Of a stretch of DNA of 64,000 nt, positions 8,984 to 17,985 are shown piece by piece. The stretch is taken from the NCBI RefSeq assembly GCF_001021975.1, contig NZ_CP009928.1:3166001-3230000 (forward strand). The letters are read 5' to 3'. The position numbers and the translations under genes were made by a program. This stretch comes from Chryseobacterium gallinarum (GTDB taxonomy: Bacteria; Bacteroidota; Bacteroidia; Flavobacteriales; Weeksellaceae). The notes under the pieces are model-generated. The model was not told where the DNA came from. It saw nothing but the letters and a program-made list of their open reading frames with translations, and made no database searches. How positions within the stretch are numbered: position 1 is the stretch's first letter; each line of letters opens with the position of its first letter.

Positions 8984-11350
8984 ATGAGAAGATACCTACC
9001 GCTTTATTTATTTTTTTTAGTCGTCTCGACTTCTCTGTTTTCACAAGACCTTCCCCCCAGAAAAAATCCTAAGGAAAAAGCAGTCAGCGCTACCTCCAGA
9101 AGAGCAGGAGCCTTTATTGACGTGAATGCTCCGGGGTATGCTGAAACGGCTTATACTATAGACAAACTGGTAAAAGATGTTTTGATATCATCAGGAACCA
9201 ATACCTGTGTGACGCCCAGTGTATCCAATGTAAAAATTACTCCTAATCAGGCAGTAGGTGAAGCAGACAGGGCATGGGGATATTTTCACAAAGCCGCCAC
9301 TAATTTTCCCTTCAAGGACGGGATTATACTTTCTACAGGATATGCAAGGAGAGGAGGTAATACCATTGAGGATCACCTTGGAGACAGCAATGGAGGAGGT
9401 TCTGATGCAGATCTGGCGCAAGCTGTAGGCGTAGCGGCCAACAGATTAAATGATGCCGTATTGCTTGAATTTGACTTTGTTCCTACGACTTCTCAGATTA
9501 AGTTTAACTATATACTGGCATCTGAAGAATATTCAGATTCTTATCCGTGTAGCTATGCGGATGCCTTTGCCATATTACTCAGACCTACTTCCGGAGGACC
9601 TTATACCAATATGGCGGTACTGCCTAATGGTGCGGGCCCGGTAAGTATTACCAATATCCACCCTGCCATTACAGGATTTGTAAACTGCCCTGCTGTGAAC
9701 GAACAGTATTTCGGAGGCTATAACACAGCGAATATTGAAACTAATTTTAACGGAAGAACAGTTCCGCTTACGGCCACAGCTACGGTGGTAGCAGGACAGG
9801 AATATCACTTTAAAATGGTGATTGCAGACTATAGTGATACCAATTATGATTCTGCCGTATTCCTGGAAGGAGGCTCTTTTAATATCGGAGTAGAACTTTT
9901 GGATCCGAGCGGGGCGACATTGCCTTCCGATATTAATGTCTGTGACAATGTTCCTCAGGTGATCACTGCTTCTGTAAGTGATCCGAATTTGCTATACCAA
10001 TGGTATTATAATGGTACGCCTGTTCCAGGTGCTACTACAAATGTAATAACAGCCACTCAACCCGGAACATATACCATTGAAGTAAGTGTGCCGGGGAATC
10101 CGTGCCCGGGTAAAGCCTCTGTACAGATTCACGGAGGAACCACTCCACAGGCACAGGATGCTACCTTGCTCCTCTGTACCACTCCGGATATTACGACCTT
10201 TGATTTCAGCACAATCATGCAGACCATAAGCCCGACGCCGGGAGCGGTATTTAAGTTTTATGAAAACCAGGCAGATGCAGTAGCACAAAATAATAACAAC
10301 ATTCAGAACATATTAAACTATAATGGAACTGATGGACAGATCATCTATGTGGTAGTTTCGAACGGAGCTTTCTGCAGTAAATTGGTAGAACTGAAATTAC
10401 TTAAAGAAGTTACTCCTACAGCAGAGCTAAAATCTTCCAGAATTAAAGTTTGCCCGGGAGAGTCTGTTACCCTTACTGCCGGCGGAGGAAATACCTATTT
10501 ATGGAATAATTTCCCGGGTACAGGAGATACACAAACTGTAACGCTGCACCAGACAACAACATTTACGGTATATGCTATCGGAGAAAAAGGTTGTCGATCA
10601 TTAAACCCTGCAACCATCAGAATAGAAGTTACTCCTGAAATCAAGTCACCTCTTACCGATGTTGAAATGTGTCTGGGAGATAAGGTTACATTGGATGCCG
10701 GAGCCGGCCCTAATTATCAGTATACCTGGAGCACCGGAGCTACCACACAAAAAATAGAGGTAGATCAATGGGGAATCTATACCGTGGAAATTGATAACGG
10801 GTTCTGTAAAAAACAATTTTCAGTGAAAGTAATGGGAGCGGCGACTCCGTATATCACCGGCCTTAATTATGAAAGTATCAAAAAAACATTAACGGTTACT
10901 GCGGAGAATCCTCCTATGAATAATACGCCAAGCACTCTGGAATATTCTATTGATAATGGAATTGTCTGGCAGCAGTCTAATGTGTTTTCAGGGCTTTTGG
11001 ATAATACAAACTATACTATTCTGGTAAGAAGGGTGGGAACCCATTGCGTGGGATCGCTTGATTTCTTTACTTTACAGATCAATAATGTAATTACCCCTAA
11101 TGAGGACGGAATTAATGATGTTCTGGACCTTAAAGCTCTTGGACGTTTCAATAACTTTTCAGGTTCTGTCTATGACAGATATGGGGTGGAAATGTTCAGG
11201 TTCTCTAAAGAAAATCCGGTTTGGGACGGAACAGTAGGAGGAAAAAGATTGCCTACAGCTACGTACTGGTACAAGTTTAATTTTGATTACCCTAAATCAA
11301 AAGCTCAGATGAACTGGTCCGGATGGATTATGCTGAAAAACAGGGAATAA
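8984..11350 (+). CDS. Choice-of-anchor L / T9SS type B secreted protein 3
   Basis: 788 residues, the same plan as the two genes before it: signal peptide 1-20 (…STSLFSQ), choice-of-anchor L domain about 40-310 (motifs FDFVPTTSQIKFNYILASEEYSDSYPC split across the domain, YHFKMVIAD, SAVFLEGGSF), Ig/PKD-like segments (ICVC-type PGESVTLTAGGG and DAGAGPNYQYTWSTGATTQ), and a T9SS type B C-terminus (NVITPNEDGINDVLDL … GWIMLKNRE). Close in length and module order to secreted protein 1. Presumably a surface-exposed or secreted protein; function unknown. Followed by a strong bidirectional terminator. Confidence 0.88.
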   Translation: MRRYLPLYLFFLVVSTSLFSQDLPPRKNPKEKAVSATSRRAGAFIDVNAPGYAETAYTIDKLVKDVLISSGTNTCVTPSVSNVKITPNQAVGEADRAWGYFHKAATNFPFKDGIILSTGYARRGGNTIEDHLGDSNGGGSDADLAQAVGVAANRLNDAVLLEFDFVPTTSQIKFNYILASEEYSDSYPCSYADAFAILLRPTSGGPYTNMAVLPNGAGPVSITNIHPAITGFVNCPAVNEQYFGGYNTANIETNFNGRTVPLTATATVVAGQEYHFKMVIADYSDTNYDSAVFLEGGSFNIGVELLDPSGATLPSDINVCDNVPQVITASVSDPNLLYQWYYNGTPVPGATTNVITATQPGTYTIEVSVPGNPCPGKASVQIHGGTTPQAQDATLLLCTTPDITTFDFSTIMQTISPTPGAVFKFYENQADAVAQNNNNIQNILNYNGTDGQIIYVVVSNGAFCSKLVELKLLKEVTPTAELKSSRIKVCPGESVTLTAGGGNTYLWNNFPGTGDTQTVTLHQTTTFTVYAIGEKGCRSLNPATIRIEVTPEIKSPLTDVEMCLGDKVTLDAGAGPNYQYTWSTGATTQKIEVDQWGIYTVEIDNGFCKKQFSVKVMGAATPYITGLNYESIKKTLTVTAENPPMNNTPSTLEYSIDNGIVWQQSNVFSGLLDNTNYTILVRRVGTHCVGSLDFFTLQINNVITPNEDGINDVLDLKALGRFNNFSGSVYDRYGVEMFRFSKENPVWDGTVGGKRLPTATYWYKFNFDYPKSKAQMNWSGWIMLKNRE

Positions 11351-11365
11351 TAGTACGATCTATAA

Positions 11366-11407
11366 CAAAACAGAGGCTTTCAAATCATTTGAAAGCCTCT
11401 GTTTTTT
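11366..11407. terminator. Bidirectional terminator between secreted protein 3 and rsmA
   Basis: A perfect 18-bp stem (AAAACAGAGGCTTTCAAA and its complement) with a 3-base loop. It is flanked by A's on one side and T's on the other, so it can end both convergent transcription units. Confidence 0.9.
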
Positions 11408-11423
11408 ATTTGTGGATTCAGGT

Positions 11424-12194
11424 TTACTGATTTTCTTTCCATAGGTTGGCAAAACGGATAAAATCCAGGACACTAAGTTCTTCAGCCCTTTTATCCATAA
11501 ATTCATGGGTTTTCAAAACTTCAGGAATATTCAGGATTTTTAAGGCGTTTGAAAGCTTTTTCCTCCTTTGGTTGAATCCTGCCTTTACAATTTGTTTAAA
11601 AAGAATCTCATTACCGGCCAGCCCTTCTTTAGGGTTTCTGAGAAGCCTGATAACTCCTGATTTTACTTTCGGAGGCGGATTGAAAACATTCTCATGAACC
11701 GTAAACAGATAAGTTACATCATAGTAAGCCTGGATCAGTACAGAAAGAATACCGTAATCTTTAGTCCTGGGAACGGCTGCCGTCCGTTCGGCAACTTCCT
11801 TTTGAAACATTCCCACCATCTCCGGAATCAGTTCATAATGATCTACAATCTGAAAGAGAATCTGTGAAGAAATATTATAAGGAAAATTACCGATAATGGC
11901 CATCTGCCCATCTTTAATAAAATTGAAATCCTGTTTCAAAAAATCTCCTACAAAACTTTCTTCTGTAATCCTGGGATAATTCTTTTTCAGGTATTCGATA
12001 GACTCCGTATCGATTTCTGCAAGGTAAATATTCTGATCTTTTTCAATAAGATATTTGGTAAGAACCCCCATTCCAGGGCCTACCTCCATAATATTATTAT
12101 AGTTCTCAAAACTAAGACCTTCAACGATTTTTCTTGCGATGTTTTCATCGGTCAGAAAGTGCTGACCCAGATGTTTTTTTGCTTTTACACTCAA
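11424..12194 (-). CDS. rsmA: 16S rRNA dimethyladenosine transferase RsmA (KsgA)
   Basis: SAM-dependent methyltransferase that dimethylates two adjacent adenosines near the 3' end of 16S rRNA during 30S maturation. Visible motifs: KKHLGQHFL at the N-terminus (residues 6-14), the SAM-binding motif EVGPGMGVLT (38-47), and the catalytic motif GNFPYNISS (about 102-110), the usual NxPY signature with Phe in place of Leu. Length of 256 is normal. Divergent from ftsX with about 90 bases between them; convergent with secreted protein 3. Confidence 0.95.
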   Translation of the reverse strand: MSVKAKKHLGQHFLTDENIARKIVEGLSFENYNNIMEVGPGMGVLTKYLIEKDQNIYLAEIDTESIEYLKKNYPRITEESFVGDFLKQDFNFIKDGQMAIIGNFPYNISSQILFQIVDHYELIPEMVGMFQKEVAERTAAVPRTKDYGILSVLIQAYYDVTYLFTVHENVFNPPPKVKSGVIRLLRNPKEGLAGNEILFKQIVKAGFNQRRKKLSNALKILNIPEVLKTHEFMDKRAEELSVLDFIRFANLWKENQ

Positions 12195-12285
12195 AGTTTT
12201 TTATGATTTTATTAACAGTGATTTTCTTTATTTCGTCCCAAATTTCGGAAGTTTTTTTCTATTTTAGCCAAAAATTTTAATATTA

Positions 12286-13185
12286 ATGGCTAAATCTGTA
12301 GATGAATTTAACAAGAAAAGGCTTCGGTCCAGCAATATTACGGTTGTGGTAAGTATTGCCTTAGTGTTATTTTTGTTAGGATTGATGGGGCTTATTTTAA
12401 TCAATGCCCAGAAATATTCTGACTATATCAAAGAACAATTGGTAGTGAATGCTTACTTTGACGAAAATTATGATGCTAAAGATTCTGTAAAAATTGCAAA
12501 ACTAGAGGAAGAAACTTTTAAAAAGGTACAGACGTTAGCTCCTGTAAAAAAAGCCACCTACATTTCAAGAAGTATGGCTGCCAAGGAAGCCAAAAAGAGT
12601 ATGGGAATCGATAGTGATGCTTTATTTGAAGAAAATATTTTCCCTTCTTCTATTGAAGTTGCTTTAAAACCTGAATATGTGGATCCCGCAAAGATCGATG
12701 AAGCAATTAAAGTAATCAAATCTGTTCCGGGGATTATCGATGTTAAAAATGATAGTACCCTGATGGTGGATGTGTACAATAACCTGAGCAGAATTTTAAA
12801 ATGGATTTTAGGATTTTCCATTTTATTTCTGGTATTGGCTGTGGTATTGATTAACAACTCTATCCGCCTCAAAATATTCTCAAAGAGGTTTATTATTAAA
12901 ACCATGCAGCTGGTGGGGGCCAAAAGAAGATTCATCCTTAAGCCTTTCATTATTGAAGCTGTAATTTTAGGAGCTATTGGAGCTTTGATAGGCCTTTTGG
13001 CATTATTTGGTGTCTGGTATTATTTTACCAACCAGATTGGATCGGCCTTTGTACAGGATAACCAACAATATGTGTGGCTGGTATTACTGGTGATTGGAGT
13101 TGGAATTTTTATTACTGTTCTAAGTACCATTATTGCAACATGGAGGTTCCTGAGATCAAACGTTGACGACTTATATTACTCTTAA
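12286..13185 (+). CDS. ftsX: Cell division protein FtsX
   Basis: Permease-like partner of FtsE, 299 residues, which couples the divisome to peptidoglycan hydrolase activation at the inner membrane. One N-terminal membrane helix (about 20-42), an extracytoplasmic domain (about 45-165), and three C-terminal membrane helices (about 170-192, 220-245, 260-285) with the typical FIIKTMQLVGAKRRFI loop. As often in Bacteroidota, ftsE is not adjacent. First gene of a run ending with rluF; the next gene begins 2 bases after its stop, so coupling is likely. Confidence 0.92.
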   Translation: MAKSVDEFNKKRLRSSNITVVVSIALVLFLLGLMGLILINAQKYSDYIKEQLVVNAYFDENYDAKDSVKIAKLEEETFKKVQTLAPVKKATYISRSMAAKEAKKSMGIDSDALFEENIFPSSIEVALKPEYVDPAKIDEAIKVIKSVPGIIDVKNDSTLMVDVYNNLSRILKWILGFSILFLVLAVVLINNSIRLKIFSKRFIIKTMQLVGAKRRFILKPFIIEAVILGAIGALIGLLALFGVWYYFTNQIGSAFVQDNQQYVWLVLLVIGVGIFITVLSTIIATWRFLRSNVDDLYYS

Positions 13186-13187
13186 CA

Positions 13188-13484
13188 ATGAGCAAAAAAA
13201 CAAATAAATTTTCCGCTTCAGACTTTGGGAAAGAAACTGAAGTCCCACAGGAAAATACATTCTATTTCGGACGGCAGAACTTTAAATGGATGCTGATCGG
13301 CCTGGCATTTATCGTAGTCGGTTTTCTTCTGATGATGGGACCTGACGCCAATACGGTAGATGGTAAATTTGATCCCAATTCATGGAATGATGATATTTTT
13401 TCCGTCAGGAGGATCAGGATTGCACCATTATTTGTAGTGATAGGTTTTGCAATAGAAGTATATGCTATTTTAAAAAGAAAATAA
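13188..13484 (+). CDS. DUF3098 family small membrane protein
   Basis: A 98-residue protein with two membrane segments (about 33-50 and 77-95) and the family features FYFGRQNFKWMLIGL and LLMMGPDAN. DUF3098 proteins sit between ftsX and uppP in many Bacteroidota, and that order is seen here, pointing to a link with envelope synthesis or division. No biochemical function is known to me. Confidence 0.85.
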   Translation: MSKKTNKFSASDFGKETEVPQENTFYFGRQNFKWMLIGLAFIVVGFLLMMGPDANTVDGKFDPNSWNDDIFSVRRIRIAPLFVVIGFAIEVYAILKRK

Positions 13485-13500
13485 TACAAATTATATTTAG

Positions 13501-13560
13501 GGATTAAGAGATTGAGAAGGGTAGAGTGAAGTATTCTAAACTTCCGGATCTCTTAATCTT
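13501..13560 (+). repeat. Long-loop inverted repeat before uppP
   Basis: GATTAAGAGAT (13502-13512) is complementary to ATCTCTTAATC (13548-13558), enclosing about 35 bases that contain a smaller GGAAG/CTTCC-type pairing. It lies between DUF3098 and uppP. It could be a weak attenuator or terminator, or a member of an intergenic repeat family. Confidence 0.5.
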
Positions 13561-13579
13561 TTAATTTTTGAAAAAAAAT

Positions 13580-14398
13580 ATGGATTTAATCAAAGCAATT
13601 ATTATTGCCATTGTAGAAGGACTTACGGAATACCTTCCCATTTCCTCTACCGCACACATGGGATTTACAGCAAGCCTGATGGGGCTGGAAGAAACAGAAT
13701 TTTTAAAGATGTTCCAGGTTTCTATTCAATTCGGGGCAATTCTATCAGTGGTGGTAGCGTACTGGAAAAAGTTTTTTGATTTAAATAATATTCAGTTTTA
13801 TTTTAAGCTGGCTTTTGCAGTGGTTCCGGCATTGGTGCTGGGATATTTATTTGATGATAAAATTGAAGCTGTTTTGGGGAATCAGATCGCTATTTCTTCC
13901 GTGCTGGTATTGGGAGGAATCGTTCTGCTCTTTGCTGATAAATGGTTCAAAAATCCTAAAATTGATGACGAGAAAGGAATTACCATAAGAAATGCGGTGA
14001 CTATTGGATTCTGGCAGTGTCTTGCGATGATGCCGGGAACCAGCCGTAGTGCAGCTTCTATCATTGGGGGTATGGCCCAAGGGCTCACCAGGAAAGCCGC
14101 AGCAGAATTTTCTTTTTTCCTGGCAGTACCTACCATGCTGGCAGTAACCGTTTATTCTGTTTTTGTTAAAACCTGGGGAAAAGAAACTGCTACACCGCAG
14201 AAAGGCTACGAAATGATTATGGCTTCTCAGGATCATATTATGATCTTTATCGTAGGAAATATCGTAGCATTTATTGTTGCTCTCATTGCGATCAAAGCAT
14301 TCATCGGAGTATTGAATAAATATGGTTTCAAACCTTGGGGATGGTATCGTATCTTTGTTGGAGTGGCTCTGTTAATTTATTTTTATTTCTTTAAATAA
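13580..14398 (+). CDS. uppP: Undecaprenyl-diphosphate phosphatase
   Basis: Integral membrane phosphatase of the UppP/BacA family that recycles the lipid carrier undecaprenyl diphosphate for peptidoglycan and glycan synthesis; extra copies give bacitracin resistance in other bacteria. The two signature regions are present: VEGLTEYLPISSTAHM near the N-terminus (catalytic glutamate and serines) and PGTSRSAAS about residue 150. Around eight membrane helices are predicted by eye. The ATG at 13580 gives the family-standard MDLIKAII start; a TTG four codons upstream (13568) is less likely. 272 residues. Confidence 0.94.
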   Translation: MDLIKAIIIAIVEGLTEYLPISSTAHMGFTASLMGLEETEFLKMFQVSIQFGAILSVVVAYWKKFFDLNNIQFYFKLAFAVVPALVLGYLFDDKIEAVLGNQIAISSVLVLGGIVLLFADKWFKNPKIDDEKGITIRNAVTIGFWQCLAMMPGTSRSAASIIGGMAQGLTRKAAAEFSFFLAVPTMLAVTVYSVFVKTWGKETATPQKGYEMIMASQDHIMIFIVGNIVAFIVALIAIKAFIGVLNKYGFKPWGWYRIFVGVALLIYFYFFK

Positions 14399-14423
14399 TG
14401 GGAAATAGCCCATACTTCCACTC

Positions 14424-15122
14424 ATGACAGCCGAAGAATTAAAATCCGGATATGTTTTTTTATTGGATAAGCCCCTGGACTGGACTTCCTTTCAGGCTGT
14501 CAATAAAATGAAATATAAACTTAAAAGGGAGTTTGACCTTCCTAAAAAATTTAAAATAGGTCACGCGGGAACGTTAGATCCCAGAGCTACAGGATTACTT
14601 ATTGTATGCTGTGGAAAATTCACCAAAAATATTCCGGAAATCCAGGACGCTCCCAAAGAATACTGGACGGAAATTAAGATCGGTGTACAGACAGAGTCTT
14701 ATGATACTGAAAAACCGGAAATTCTTCATCAGGATATTTCAGGGGTTACAGAAGAAGATGTAAGAGAGACCCTGGAAAAATTTGTGGGAGAAATCGAACA
14801 AAAACCCCCGGTGTATTCTGCGATAAAAATAGATGGCGAAAGGGCTTATAATCTGGCAAGAGCAGGAGAGGAAGTGGAAATGAAATCCAGAAAAACCACC
14901 ATTCATTATATCAAAGATATTCAAATCAACTTTCCGCTGGTAAGCTTTACAGTAGGCTGCTCAAAAGGAACTTACATCAGAAGCCTTGCCCATGATATAG
15001 GCCGGGACTTAGGGGTAGGAGCATATTTAACACAGCTGAGGCGCACTAAAATTGGTGACTATAAAATAGAAGATGCTACAGATCAGTTTTTGAATAATGA
15101 TTTTAGATTTGAAAGCTTATGA
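14424..15122 (+). CDS. truB: tRNA pseudouridine(55) synthase TruB
   Basis: Makes pseudouridine 55 in the T-arm of tRNAs. The catalytic aspartate is D52 in GHAGTLDPRATG (residues 46-57); the KPPVYSAIKIDGERAYNLAR motif and the late GCSKGTYIRSLAHDIG motif are both present. At 232 residues it has the compact Bacteroidota form. Its stop codon overlaps the ATG of the next gene (ATGA), a sign of translational coupling within the ftsX-rluF run. Confidence 0.95.
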   Translation: MTAEELKSGYVFLLDKPLDWTSFQAVNKMKYKLKREFDLPKKFKIGHAGTLDPRATGLLIVCCGKFTKNIPEIQDAPKEYWTEIKIGVQTESYDTEKPEILHQDISGVTEEDVRETLEKFVGEIEQKPPVYSAIKIDGERAYNLARAGEEVEMKSRKTTIHYIKDIQINFPLVSFTVGCSKGTYIRSLAHDIGRDLGVGAYLTQLRRTKIGDYKIEDATDQFLNNDFRFESL

Positions 15123-15697
15123 AAATAAATTTATCCCTGTTTTTCACCTGCTTTGCTTTTATCTGTGTTTTTTCACAAAATGAGGAAGAGAAGAAACGAA
15201 AAATGGATTTTTATTTTAATCCATCTCTTAACCTGGGTTTTAATATTAATAAAAAATCTGAACCTTCCCATTCGCAGTATATTGAGACCCAATCCGTATT
15301 AGGTAAATTTACATACGGGATTACCGCTATTGGAGGGTATAATTTTCTTCCTAACTTTGCTGTCGGAACGGGAATTAAATATAGTTTTGTACAGGATAAT
15401 TACCATTTGATATACTGGGTTATTCAGCCGAAAATTATTTTTTCGCCCGGAGAGCGCCCTTTCTATATTGATCTTAATTATGGAAAACAACTTAACCATT
15501 CTGCCGTATCAGATACCGAATTCTGGGGTGGAAGAATCGGGATGCAGGTTTCCTATTCAAAAGGTCTGAGCCAGGAAGGAGGAATTGTTCTGGAATCACA
15601 CAAGCTGAAATATGGAGCCGATGGTTTCTTTATAGGATTGAGTTACGGGATCACCATTTTCAGCAATAAAAATTATACCGCTTACGGAAGAGACTAA
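15119..15697 (+). CDS. Putative outer-membrane beta-barrel protein
   Basis: 192 residues with a signal peptide ([20 protein letters not shown]) and alternating, aromatic-flanked strands typical of a small outer-membrane beta-barrel (for example [48 protein letters not shown]). No specific family is recognised. It overlaps truB by four bases and rluF by one base, so it is firmly embedded in the operon although its function is unknown. Confidence 0.75.
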   Translation: MKINLSLFFTCFAFICVFSQNEEEKKRKMDFYFNPSLNLGFNINKKSEPSHSQYIETQSVLGKFTYGITAIGGYNFLPNFAVGTGIKYSFVQDNYHLIYWVIQPKIIFSPGERPFYIDLNYGKQLNHSAVSDTEFWGGRIGMQVSYSKGLSQEGGIVLESHKLKYGADGFFIGLSYGITIFSNKNYTAYGRD

Positions 15698-16419
15698 TGG
15701 AAAAGACACGTATTAATAAATATCTATCAGAAGTAGGATACTGCTCAAGAAGGGCCGCTGATAAATTGCTGGAAGAAGGAAGGATTACCATTAACGGGAA
15801 GATTCCTGAGCTGGGAACAAAGGTTTCGGATGAGGACCTGGTGGAGGTAGATGGAAAACCTGTCAGAGAACCGCAGGATAAACCGGTATATATCGCTTTC
15901 AATAAGCCTGTGGGAATTGTCTGTACCACGGATACCAAGCGCGAAAAAAATAACATCGTGGATTATATCAATCATCCGAAAAGGATTTTTCCGATCGGAA
16001 GATTGGATAAACCGAGTGAAGGATTGATTCTCTTGACGAGTGACGGCGATATTGTCAACAAAATCCTCAGGGCCAGGAATAATCACGAAAAAGAATATCT
16101 GGTGCGGGTAGACAAACCGATTACACCAAGATTTCTGGAAAAAATGAGAAACGGCGTTCCTATTCTGGATACGGTAACCCGGAAATGTGAGGTTGAAAAA
16201 ATCGATGAAATGAATTTCAGGATTATTTTGACTCAGGGGCTCAACAGGCAGATCAGAAGAATGTGTGAGTATCTTGGATATGAAGTAAAAAAACTGAAAA
16301 GAATCCGCATTATGAACATTAAGCTGGATCTTCCCATTGGAAAATGGAGGGATCTGACTGATGAAGAGCTTACCACTTTAAACTCTTTACTGGTAGATTC
16401 TGCCAAAACAATTGACTAG
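15697..16419 (+). CDS. rluF: 23S rRNA pseudouridine(2604) synthase RluF
   Basis: RsuA/RluB/E/F-type pseudouridine synthase, 240 residues. An S4 RNA-binding domain occupies residues 1-50 ([20 protein letters not shown]), followed by the catalytic motif [14 protein letters not shown] with D104 and the C-terminal [17 protein letters not shown] motif. The RluF assignment rests on the [10 protein letters not shown] form and overall resemblance; RluB/RsuA activity cannot be excluded. Its ATG shares one base with the preceding stop codon. Confidence 0.88.
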   Translation: MEKTRINKYLSEVGYCSRRAADKLLEEGRITINGKIPELGTKVSDEDLVEVDGKPVREPQDKPVYIAFNKPVGIVCTTDTKREKNNIVDYINHPKRIFPIGRLDKPSEGLILLTSDGDIVNKILRARNNHEKEYLVRVDKPITPRFLEKMRNGVPILDTVTRKCEVEKIDEMNFRIILTQGLNRQIRRMCEYLGYEVKKLKRIRIMNIKLDLPIGKWRDLTDEELTTLNSLLVDSAKTID

Positions 16420-16584
16420 GACATATCATAGCCTTTAACGTTTTATTTTCATACTTTCAGGTATAAATAACCGGAAAGGGGATTGTTATTGTTGATAATT
16501 TTTTCACTTATTGGTGTAATATTTTTTTGTTTTTCATCAAAATGTATTATATTTATGATTGTAATAACCATAATGTGAAAAATC

Positions 16585-17808
16585 ATGAAAATAAAATTAA
16601 ACACGGTTTTATTATTTGCTGTTTTGTTAATTTTCACCAATTGTGAAAATGACAATCATAACCCTAATCTTCCCCACGATTCTTCATTTTATATTGATTA
16701 TAGAAGTTTAAACGGGTTACCGGATGGAATTGCCGTCATAGAGCTGGATCCTGAGGCTCCCAACTTTGGACATATCAGCAGCAGGCTTGAATTAGGGGTT
16801 GGAGTACTCCCTCATCATCTTTACTATAATCAAAATGCGAACAAGCTATTCACAACCGCATTGGGAGGCAGCTATCTCTATGAGGTAAAAACAGGGGAAG
16901 ATAAAAACGGACAGCCTAAACTGCTTGGTGCCACCCCTATTGATACTGGTGAGAATACAGTAGGAGAGAACTTGTTTTTCACCAATGACGGAAGGTATTT
17001 TATGACTTTCATGGGTGGGGCAGGAGGCCCGAGAGATGGAAGTATAGGTGTTTTCAATGCCAGTAATAACCAGCTCATCAAAACTATTAAGGCACCCATT
17101 CAGGCCAATCCCAATAAATTTATCATGTATCCGCATGGTATTTCGATTAATGAGGAAAAAGGGTTAATGATGGTAACGTCAACCATTCATCCTGATCTTA
17201 CTACCGGCATGGGGAATACCTGTACTTTATTGGATCTGAATACCTATGAATTGAAGGAAACCTACCAGGTGGCAGATTCGCCGACGGATATGTCCGCTCC
17301 TGTTGAGGTTCTATTGCTCCGTGGAAAATTTCCACAATATGCTCTTGCTACAACAATGCTTGGAGGCGATATCTGGATCGCCCCGTATAATGCTTCAACC
17401 AAAAAATATGATGCTTTTACTAAAGTGTTTGACGGAAGCACGCAGGGATTAGGATGGACGCTTGAAATGTACATTGATGATACAAACAAATTGTATGTAA
17501 GTTTTGCTGATCCGGGAAAAGTGCTTGTCTTTGACCTGAGTTATCTTCCTCAATTAAAACTCTTGAAGACCTTTAATGCGGATAAAGGGGCGCACCATAT
17601 GGCTTTCTTCAAAACCAAATCCGGAAAGGAAGTGGTAGCTGTTCAGAATAACTTATTGAATATCCCCAACTTAAACTCCGGAACTATTAATGTTATTGAT
17701 ATCAATACAGGAAAAACCTTAGGTACAGTAGATCTACGTGCCCGGTATGGAATACTGCCGGAATCCATTGAAGGAACCAATGGCCCCAGCAATTATATGC
17801 ATCATTAA
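16585..17808 (+). CDS. Secreted beta-propeller lipoprotein
   Basis: 407 residues, with a lipoprotein signal (…LLIFTNC) and lipidated Cys at 20 followed by an acidic ENDN stretch, the kind of tail that sends Bacteroidota lipoproteins to the cell surface. The rest looks like a seven-bladed propeller of YVTN type, with repeats such as GSIGVFNASNNQLIKTIKAP, TLLDLNTYELKETYQVADS and INVIDINTGKTLGTVDL. Conserved histidines (LPHHLYYN, YPHGISIN, GAHHMAFF) are reminiscent of selenium-binding protein 56/methanethiol oxidase propellers, but I cannot show that relationship by eye. Monocistronic. Confidence 0.7.
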   Translation: MKIKLNTVLLFAVLLIFTNCENDNHNPNLPHDSSFYIDYRSLNGLPDGIAVIELDPEAPNFGHISSRLELGVGVLPHHLYYNQNANKLFTTALGGSYLYEVKTGEDKNGQPKLLGATPIDTGENTVGENLFFTNDGRYFMTFMGGAGGPRDGSIGVFNASNNQLIKTIKAPIQANPNKFIMYPHGISINEEKGLMMVTSTIHPDLTTGMGNTCTLLDLNTYELKETYQVADSPTDMSAPVEVLLLRGKFPQYALATTMLGGDIWIAPYNASTKKYDAFTKVFDGSTQGLGWTLEMYIDDTNKLYVSFADPGKVLVFDLSYLPQLKLLKTFNADKGAHHMAFFKTKSGKEVVAVQNNLLNIPNLNSGTINVIDINTGKTLGTVDLRARYGILPESIEGTNGPSNYMHH

Positions 17809-17824
17809 AATTTCAGAAAGTTTG

Positions 17825-17985
17825 ACTTGAGGTTGGAGCAAAAGCTGGAAGCAGGAAGTTGGAAGTTATGGGATACATCGGTATTAATCTTTTTTAAGTA
17901 TTTAATTACGGAGCAATTGCCAGTAATTATAGCTGAAAATAATTTGCAGTTTCTTCCTTCCGGCTTCCGGCCTTTTAATTCCCTT
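17825..17985 (-). repeat. Dispersed intergenic repeat, copy A
   Basis: Same family as the elements at 37034-37210 and 49363-49545. Shared landmarks with the latter on this strand are the GCCAGTnATTATAnCTGAAA core and the TTCTTCC…CCTTTTA end; the other end is rich in GGAAG/GGAAGTT words. It lies between the convergent lipoprotein and helix-hairpin-helix genes and is the most diverged of the three. Confidence 0.65.
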
